This document shows positions 6,079 through 11,116 of a DNA stretch of 11,116 nt, in pieces (within the stretch, counting starts at the first letter, position 1; the number at the start of each line of letters is the position of its first letter). This DNA comes from an uncultured Caryophanales bacterium (lineage in GTDB: Bacteria; Bacillota_I; Bacilli_A; RF39; UBA660): contig CAMNDO010000009.1 of NCBI GenBank assembly GCA_946535455.1, positions 1 to 11,116 of the forward strand, read 5' to 3'. The notes under the pieces were generated by a model that did no database searches, was not told the DNA's origin, and saw only the letters and a list, made by a program, of their open reading frames with translations. The position numbers and the translations under genes were made by a program.

Positions 6079-7389
6079 ATGAACTTAGAAAACTATTTTG
6101 AATTTCATAATGAAGATCGAATTGTCATAGGATGTTCTACGGGACCAGACTCCATGGCTTTATTAGACATGTTGTTAAAATTAAGAGAAAAGTATCAATT
6201 GTTTTTAATTGTAGCGCATGTCAATCATAATGTTCGAAAAGAAAGCAAAGAGGAAGAAGAATTTATTCGAGGTTATTGTTTCGAAAAAAATATAGCTTTT
6301 GAATCTATGATGATTGAAGAATATGGAGATGATAATTTCCATAATGAAGCAAGAAATATTCGATATCATTTTTTTGAAGAAGTGGTTCATAAATATCAAG
6401 CAAACTATTTGATGACTGCGCATCATGGAGATGATTTGATGGAAACCATTTTGATGAGAATGGTAAGAGGTTCTAATTTAAATGGATATAGTGGTTTTGG
6501 AGAAGATGTTTTGATGAATGGATATCGTATTGTAAGACCATTGATTTCTTTTACCAAAGAAGAGTTAGAACAATACGATAAAGAAAATAATGTTCCTTAT
6601 TTTGTAGATGCTTCTAATGCAAAAGAACAATATACAAGAAATCGTTATCGAAAACATTTATTACCTTTTTTAAAACAAGAAGAAAAAAACGTACATTTAA
6701 AATTTTTAAAATTTCATCATACTTTAGAAGAAGCAAACCAATATATTAAAAGAGCACGTGATAAAGCCATTCAAAGAGTTTTTCATAATCATAAAATCAT
6801 TATTTCAGAGTTTTTAAAAGAAGATGAGATGATTCAAAAAGAAATTTTATATCATATACTGAGTCAATTTTATCAAGATGATTTGATTTTGTTAAATGAT
6901 AAACACATTGATTTGATTTTAAATCTTATGAAAGGAAATCGTTCTAATAGTTCTATTAATTTACCAAATGAAGTATTAGGAAAACGATATTATGATTTTT
7001 TAGAATTTCAAAAAGAAGTGAATGAAATCTCTAGTTATGAAATTGAATTTGATCAATTTGCTCAATTACCCAATAATCATAGTATTGAAAGAATTGAAAT
7101 GACAGATGATAATAGTAATAATATCTGTCGATTAGATAGTAGTGAAATTGCCTTACCGCTTATCATTCGTACTAGAAAAATAGGAGATAAGATGGAAGTG
7201 AAAGGGTTAAATGGGCATAAAAAGATTAAAGATATTTTTATTGATAAGAAGATTGCTTTACAAAATAGAGATCTTTGGCCGATTGTAACGGATTCGAAAG
7301 GAATTATTCTTTGGATACCAGGAATTAAAAAATCTAGATTTGACAAACAAAAGACAGATGGTTATGATATAATATTGAAATATCGTTAA
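6079..7389 (+). CDS. tilS: tRNA(Ile)-lysidine synthase TilS
   Basis: A 436-residue enzyme that uses ATP and lysine to convert cytidine 34 of the CAU-anticodon tRNA-Ile to lysidine, so that it reads AUA. The N-terminal PP-loop ATPase domain shows GCSTGPDSMALL (18-29), HVNHNVRKES (47-56) and TAHHGDD (113-119), followed by METILMRMVRG. The C-terminal substrate-binding domain has RKIGDKMEVKGLNGHKKIKDIFIDKK and the terminal WIPGIKKSRF. The P loop reads STGPDS instead of the usual SGGxDS. Length is normal. GGAGGGG (6067-6073) supports ATG 6079. The stop is 11 nt before ftsH, without a terminator, so the two form an operon; hpt, which lies between them in B. subtilis, is missing. Confidence 0.95.
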   Translation: MNLENYFEFHNEDRIVIGCSTGPDSMALLDMLLKLREKYQLFLIVAHVNHNVRKESKEEEEFIRGYCFEKNIAFESMMIEEYGDDNFHNEARNIRYHFFEEVVHKYQANYLMTAHHGDDLMETILMRMVRGSNLNGYSGFGEDVLMNGYRIVRPLISFTKEELEQYDKENNVPYFVDASNAKEQYTRNRYRKHLLPFLKQEEKNVHLKFLKFHHTLEEANQYIKRARDKAIQRVFHNHKIIISEFLKEDEMIQKEILYHILSQFYQDDLILLNDKHIDLILNLMKGNRSNSSINLPNEVLGKRYYDFLEFQKEVNEISSYEIEFDQFAQLPNNHSIERIEMTDDNSNNICRLDSSEIALPLIIRTRKIGDKMEVKGLNGHKKIKDIFIDKKIALQNRDLWPIVTDSKGIILWIPGIKKSRFDKQKTDGYDIILKYR

Positions 7390-7400
7390 GGAGGAAAAGT

Positions 7401-9368
7401 ATGAAAAAGAAAGTGGATAGTAAAACCATTAAAAGAGGATTATTACCGTATCTATTCTTATTTGTGATGATGCTTAGTGTATTTTACTTTTTTAATGTAT
7501 TAGATAAAGAGATTCATGAATTGAGTTATGATGAATTTGTAGAGAAATTAGATTCTGATCGTATTCAAGAATTAAAGTTAGTAGCAAGAGGAAATGGATA
7601 TGTGTATCAAGTTTCTGGAAAATTAGATGGATATCAAGAAAACGAATCTTTTGAGGCAATGCTTCCTCTTAGTGAAGAAGTGATGAAGAAGATTGTTCTT
7701 GCGAGTGATGAAAAATCATTCAAATTAGTGGTAAAACCAGATCCAGAGTCATCTTCTTTATTGATTATCTTGGTAAATGTTGTTCCGATTATGTTACTTG
7801 TGATTGCAGCTTTTTGGTTCTTTAATAGACAATTAGCTGGAAATAGAAGTTCTTTAGATTTTGGAAAAAGTAGAGCTCGTTTGAATAGTGATGATAATCA
7901 AGTAACATTTAAGGATGTAGCAGGATTAAAAGAAGAGAAAGAAGAAGTAGAAGAATTAATTGACTTCTTAAAAGCACCAAAGAAATTCCAAAAATTAGGA
8001 GCTAGAATTCCAAAAGGAGTATTATTAATGGGTCCTCCAGGAACAGGTAAAACATTACTTGCTAAAGCAGTTGCTGGAGAAGCAAATGTTCCTTTCTACT
8101 TTATTAGTGGATCAGATTTCGTAGAATTATTTGTAGGTGTAGGAGCTTCTCGTGTACGTGATATGTTCAAAGAAGCAAAAAGAAATGCACCTTGTTTAAT
8201 TTTCATTGATGAGATTGATGCAGTAGGTAGACAAAGAGGAACTGGTTTAGGAGGAGGACATGATGAAAGAGAACAAACGCTAAACCAATTGTTAACAGAG
8301 ATGGATGGATTTGGTCAAAATGAAGGAATTATCATCATTGCCGCAACCAATAGACCAGACGTATTAGATCCAGCATTACTTCGTCCAGGAAGATTTGATA
8401 GACAAGTTACTGTAAATTTACCTGATGTAAAAGGTAGAGAAGAAATTCTTGGCGTTCATGCGAAAAATAAAATTCTAGCAGAAGGAATTACCTTATCGAA
8501 TTTAGCAAAACGTACTCCAGGTTTTAGTGGAGCAGATTTAGAAAACCTACTAAATGAAGCAGCTCTTCTTGCTGTTCGTCGTGATAAAACAGAAATTACT
8601 ATGAGTGAAATTGATGAAGCAACAGACCGTGTTTTAATGGGACCTGCGAAAATTTCTCATAAATATAGTGAAAATGATCGTAAGTTAGTAGCCTATCATG
8701 AAGCAGGACATGCTGTGATTGGATTAAAATTACAAAATGCAAGTGATGTGCAGAAAGTAACGATTATTCCTCGTGGATCTGCAGGTGGATATAACATGAT
8801 GGTTCCTAGTGAAGAAAAATTATGTTCTACGAAAACAGATTTATTAGAACAAATTACAGGATTATTAGGAGGAAGAACAGCAGAAGAAATCACATTTGGA
8901 GAAATTACAACAGGAGCTCACAATGACTTTGAAAAAGCAACGAAGATTGCAAGGGCTATGGTTACAGAATATGGAATGAGTGATTTAGGACCATTACAGT
9001 TTGAACAACAATCTGGAAGTGTATTCTTAGGAAGAGATTATAATAAACCTCAACACTTCTCTAATGAAGTTGCGAATGAAATTGATATTGCGATGAGAAA
9101 AATCATTGATGAATGTCATAAGAAAGCAACGGAAATTATTAAGAAGAATAAAGACTTATTAAAACTAATCGCAGAAACATTATTAGAATATGAAACCTTA
9201 ACCAAAGAACAAATTGATTATTTAGTAGAAAATGGAAAAATGCCAGAAGAAGATGATCAAAATTTAGAATCCCTTTCTATTACAAAACTAAGAGAAATGG
9301 CAAAAGAAAAAGGAATTAAAAATTATTCTAAAATGAACAAAGCAGAATTAATTAAAGAGTTAAACTAA
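7401..9368 (+). CDS. ftsH: ATP-dependent zinc metalloprotease FtsH with Rho_N/SAP-like C-terminal extension
   Basis: A 655-residue membrane AAA+ protease degrading damaged membrane proteins and regulatory proteins. Domains in order: transmembrane helix 1 (about 13-32), extracytoplasmic domain (33-117), transmembrane helix 2 (about 118-141), AAA+ module with Walker A GPPGTGKT (211-218), Walker B LIFIDEID (266-273) and second region of homology ending LRPGRFD (327-333), then the M41 peptidase with zinc site HEAGH (433-437) and the third ligand in NDFEKAT (Asp509). After the normal end (about 615) comes an acidic linker and a 34-residue helical motif (622-655: [27 protein letters not shown]) resembling a Rho N-terminal/SAP-type nucleic-acid-binding fold. 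AAGGAGG (7388-7394) fixes the start. Confidence 0.97.
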   Translation: MKKKVDSKTIKRGLLPYLFLFVMMLSVFYFFNVLDKEIHELSYDEFVEKLDSDRIQELKLVARGNGYVYQVSGKLDGYQENESFEAMLPLSEEVMKKIVLASDEKSFKLVVKPDPESSSLLIILVNVVPIMLLVIAAFWFFNRQLAGNRSSLDFGKSRARLNSDDNQVTFKDVAGLKEEKEEVEELIDFLKAPKKFQKLGARIPKGVLLMGPPGTGKTLLAKAVAGEANVPFYFISGSDFVELFVGVGASRVRDMFKEAKRNAPCLIFIDEIDAVGRQRGTGLGGGHDEREQTLNQLLTEMDGFGQNEGIIIIAATNRPDVLDPALLRPGRFDRQVTVNLPDVKGREEILGVHAKNKILAEGITLSNLAKRTPGFSGADLENLLNEAALLAVRRDKTEITMSEIDEATDRVLMGPAKISHKYSENDRKLVAYHEAGHAVIGLKLQNASDVQKVTIIPRGSAGGYNMMVPSEEKLCSTKTDLLEQITGLLGGRTAEEITFGEITTGAHNDFEKATKIARAMVTEYGMSDLGPLQFEQQSGSVFLGRDYNKPQHFSNEVANEIDIAMRKIIDECHKKATEIIKKNKDLLKLIAETLLEYETLTKEQIDYLVENGKMPEEDDQNLESLSITKLREMAKEKGIKNYSKMNKAELIKELN

Positions 9369-9381
9369 TAACTCTTTTTTT
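9354..9381 (+). terminator. Rho-independent terminator of tilS-ftsH
   Basis: A 9-bp perfect stem AAAGAGTTA (9354-9362) and TAACTCTTT (9369-9377), a 6-nt loop holding the ftsH stop codon, then a T run to 9381. The last codons of ftsH form the left arm. Confidence 0.9.
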
Positions 9382-9382
9382 C

Positions 9383-9410
9383 TTGAAAAAATAATGAGAA
9401 GTATTATAAT
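9383..9410 (+). promoter_or_regulatory. mscL promoter, sigma-A-like
   Basis: TTGAAA (9383-9388), 16-bp spacer, TATAAT (9405-9410), 19 nt before the mscL start and immediately after the ftsH terminator. Confidence 0.65.
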
Positions 9411-9429
9411 AACAATGAAGGAGGATATT

Positions 9430-9843
9430 ATGAAAAAGGAAAAAGCAAAAGCAAAAGGATTCATCAAAGAGTTTAAAGAATTTATCTTACGTGGAAATGT
9501 CATGGACATGGCTATTGGAGTGATTATCGGTGGAGCATTCCAAGGAATTGTAGGGTCTTTAACAGAATCCATTATCAATCCATTAATCAATGGTATTGGT
9601 GGAGCTGAAGTAGGCGGAACTTTAAAAATCTATGGTGGACAAGTAATCCGTTACGGAGACTTTATTACTGCAGTGATTAACTTTGTTATTCTAGCATTTG
9701 TATTATTTATTATGTTAAAGATTGTCAATAAAGTAATGTCTGTTGGTAAAAAAGAAGAAGTAAAAGAAGTCATTAAACCAGATGACGTAAAATTACTAGA
9801 AGAAATTAGAGATTTATTAAAGAAACAAAGTAAAGTAAAATAA
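9430..9843 (+). CDS. mscL: Large-conductance mechanosensitive channel MscL
   Basis: A 137-residue MscL (136 in E. coli), a pentameric channel that opens on membrane tension to release solutes during hypo-osmotic shock. The N-terminal amphipathic helix (FIKEFKEFILRGNVMDMAIGVIIG, from residue 11), pore-lining helix 1 (about 23-52, with the glycine-rich GVIIGGAFQGIVGSL), a periplasm-facing loop, helix 2 (about 78-103) and the charged C-terminal helix (LLEEIRDLLKKQ) are all present. ATG 9430 is chosen because GAAGGAGG (9418-9425) lies just upstream; the in-frame ATG at 9394 precedes the -10 box and cannot be on the transcript. Confidence 0.96.
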   Translation: MKKEKAKAKGFIKEFKEFILRGNVMDMAIGVIIGGAFQGIVGSLTESIINPLINGIGGAEVGGTLKIYGGQVIRYGDFITAVINFVILAFVLFIMLKIVNKVMSVGKKEEVKEVIKPDDVKLLEEIRDLLKKQSKVK

Positions 9844-9864
9844 CGTGTTTACACACGTTTTTTT
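9842..9864 (+). terminator. Rho-independent terminator of mscL
   Basis: A 7-bp perfect stem AACGTGT (9842-9848) and ACACGTT (9853-9859), loop TTAC, then a T run to 9864. It overlaps the mscL stop codon. Confidence 0.9.
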
Positions 9865-9880
9865 ATTTGTACACTTTTTG

Positions 9881-9910
9881 TTGACAAACATATAGGCTTT
9901 CCTGTACTAT
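9881..9910 (+). promoter_or_regulatory. Promoter of the BsaA-like gene
   Basis: A consensus TTGACA (9881-9886), 18-bp spacer, TACTAT (9905-9910). Transcription would start near 9917, inside the tandem repeat that follows. Confidence 0.65.
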
Positions 9911-9913
9911 GGA

Positions 9914-9945
9914 ATAGAAAATAGAAAATAGAAAGTAGAAAGTAG
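9914..9945 (+). repeat. 7-bp tandem repeat in the leader of the BsaA-like gene
   Basis: Four full units, three ATAGAAA (9914-9934) and one GTAGAAA (9935-9941), followed by the partial unit GTAG (9942-9945). The array fills the space between the -10 box and the start codon, and the last partial unit supplies the only Shine-Dalgarno-like bases (TAGG, 9943-9946). Confidence 0.9.
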
Positions 9946-9952
9946 GTAATTT

Positions 9953-11116
9953 ATGCGCCAACGAAAAGCAAAAAATCAAAGAATATTTTTAATTTTGATA
10001 CTATTATTAGGAATCGGATCTACTCTTGCTTATTATAGTACAACCAGTAGTTTCGAAAATCTTTTTAAAACTGGTGAATATGGAGCAAAAGCAGAAGAAG
10101 TATTTGAATCTCCAGATGATTGGAAACCAGGAGATGAAACACCAAAAACAGTAACGGTAAAAAACACAGGAAGCATCTGTGAAAATGTAAGAGTAAGTTA
10201 TACAGAAGAGTGGATTGCGAAAGATGGAACAAAATTAAATGGGATGTTTTGTGGTCGGACAAAAGGAAACTTTAACAATTATTACAAGCAACCAATTCAA
10301 GCAACGCCTTTGTCTTATGCGAAAAAAATAGAGTATGCCTGTGATGAATATCCAGTAGCCATTATTAATTTTGATAATCAAAATGAATGGATAGAAAATA
10401 GAGGATATTTTTACTACACAAAAGACTTATTAAAAGGTGAAACAACTAGTTCTTTTATTAAGAGTGTAACCTTTAATCCAGATTATGAAGAAGAAATGCA
10501 ATGTACTACTGTTACAGAAAATGGCAAAACATCAGAGGAATGTAGAAGTGCAGGGGATTCTTATTCAGGAGCTACTTATAAATTAACGGTTACTGTAGAA
10601 ACGATTCAATGCGATGCTGTTGCACAAGAATGGCCATCCCTTGCTGCTGTGGGACTTGTTAGCATAATAACGAACCCTCAACAATTGCATAACGTTGAAA
10701 AAATAGAGGTTTATGATCCTGAAATGAATTTATTAGGAATATTTCCGGAGTTTTTACATGTGATGGATTTAGATCCTCAAGCTTCTGGCGTATCTTATCA
10801 AAAAGAAAATATTCATGTAGAAAAAGTTGTGGATGGAGGTATTGAACCATATGACTATCGAGAATCGATTCACCCTTATTTTTCAAACTTTGTATGGCCA
10901 AATCCCAATGATACGGCAAGTGCATATGGTGGTTTTGAATATATTCGAAATATACCTTTCACAAGTAACTTTGATTATTATTTGTTAAAAACATACTATA
11001 TTGATGGAAATATAAAAAATTATATTGGATTTCTTGATCACTATAGTGTACCTCTAGAACCACAGATTATTGAGTGGGGACAGGATGAAGGCATTCCAAA
11101 CGAAGTAAAAAATTTC
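9953..11116 (+). CDS. bsaA: BsaA/TasA-like SipW-dependent surface matrix protein, 3' end outside the window
   Basis: An open frame of 388 codons from ATG 9953 to the right edge with no stop. Residues 1-10 are basic, 11-26 hydrophobic ending GIGSTLAYY, a signal peptide of the SipW-dependent type. The next part fits the BsaA/camelysin pattern: FENLFKTGEY (34-43), FESPDDWKPGDETPKTVTVKNTGS (51-74), VRVSYTEEW (79-87), and LTVTVETIQCDAVAQEW (211-227), the usual end of the domain. BsaA of Clostridium perfringens forms extracellular pilus-like polymers; TasA is the Bacillus biofilm fibre. Residues 228-388 go beyond the usual length and I do not recognise them. Six cysteines (76, 100, 130, 184, 197, 220) all lie in the first domain. 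The Shine-Dalgarno is weak (AGG, 9944-9946). Processing by the peptidase encoded at 2144 is likely but inferred. Confidence 0.82.
   Translation, partial: MRQRKAKNQRIFLILILLLGIGSTLAYYSTTSSFENLFKTGEYGAKAEEVFESPDDWKPGDETPKTVTVKNTGSICENVRVSYTEEWIAKDGTKLNGMFCGRTKGNFNNYYKQPIQATPLSYAKKIEYACDEYPVAIINFDNQNEWIENRGYFYYTKDLLKGETTSSFIKSVTFNPDYEEEMQCTTVTENGKTSEECRSAGDSYSGATYKLTVTVETIQCDAVAQEWPSLAAVGLVSIITNPQQLHNVEKIEVYDPEMNLLGIFPEFLHVMDLDPQASGVSYQKENIHVEKVVDGGIEPYDYRESIHPYFSNFVWPNPNDTASAYGGFEYIRNIPFTSNFDYYLLKTYYIDGNIKNYIGFLDHYSVPLEPQIIEWGQDEGIPNEVKNF

Noticed and set aside
9394..9429. Upstream start for MscL giving a longer N-terminus
   Set aside because: The ATG lies before the -10 box and the extra residues are absent from the family; GAAGGAGG precedes ATG 9430.
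3474..10925. Open frames of 64-89 codons on the - strand
   Set aside because: All lie antisense to well-supported genes, have no recognisable domains and no credible start signals; they are shadows of AT-rich coding sequence.
10659..10925. Antisense open frame within the BsaA-like gene as a separate gene
   Set aside because: The + strand frame is continuous for 388 codons with a clear secreted-protein start, so the antisense frame is a shadow.
1..11116. CRISPR arrays, insertion sequences, tRNA or rRNA genes
   Set aside because: No spaced direct repeats, transposase-like frames, terminal inverted repeats, or tRNA/rRNA-like segments were seen; intergenic gaps are all about 110 bases or less.

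Overview
The window is a compact, AT-rich stretch of chromosome from a low-GC Gram-positive bacterium of the Bacilli. All genes lie on the + strand. TGA is used as a real stop codon (ends of yabG and veg), which argues against the Mycoplasma/Spiroplasma code. Sporulation genes (yabG, spoVG, yabP, yabQ) point to a sporulating or ancestrally sporulating Firmicute. The streamlined gene order and short proteins suggest an uncultured gut Bacilli lineage (Erysipelotrichia/RF39-like); this placement is inference.

Layout: (1) 1-2054: terminator of an upstream gene, then tatD and two paralogous single-pass membrane proteins of unknown function, closed by a terminator. (2) 2144-2740: a SipW/ER-type signal peptidase I with its own promoter and terminator. 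(3) 2791-3591: rsmA (ksgA). (4) 3642-4630: yabG, overlapping a short veg homologue. (5) 4722-5003: spoVG with its own promoter and terminator. (6) 5084-5640: yabP-yabQ. (7) 5727-6023: divIC. (8) 6079-9368: tilS-ftsH. (9) 9430-9843: mscL. (10) 9953 to the right edge: an incomplete BsaA/TasA-like secreted protein that is still open at base 11116.

The series tatD, rsmA, yabG, veg, spoVG, yabP, yabQ, divIC, tilS, ftsH follows the origin-proximal gene order of Bacillus subtilis, with many intervening genes missing (yabE, rnmV, ispE, purR, glmU, prs, mfd, spoIIE, hpt and others). The surface-protein genes are the accessory part: the two paralogues and the signal peptidase occupy the tatD-rsmA interval, where B. 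subtilis has yabE-rnmV, and the BsaA-like gene flanks the block on the right. SipW-type peptidases mature TasA/BsaA/camelysin-like fibre or matrix proteins, so the peptidase at 2144 and the substrate-like protein at 9953 probably work together, with the two anchored paralogues as possible accessory proteins.

The most interesting items are the undescribed-looking paralogue pair beside the SipW-type peptidase, a Rho_N/SAP-like tail on FtsH, a 7-bp tandem repeat between promoter and start codon of the BsaA-like gene, and the long unexplained C-terminal part of that protein. Transcript leaders look very short throughout, and terminator hairpins often start within the preceding stop codon.
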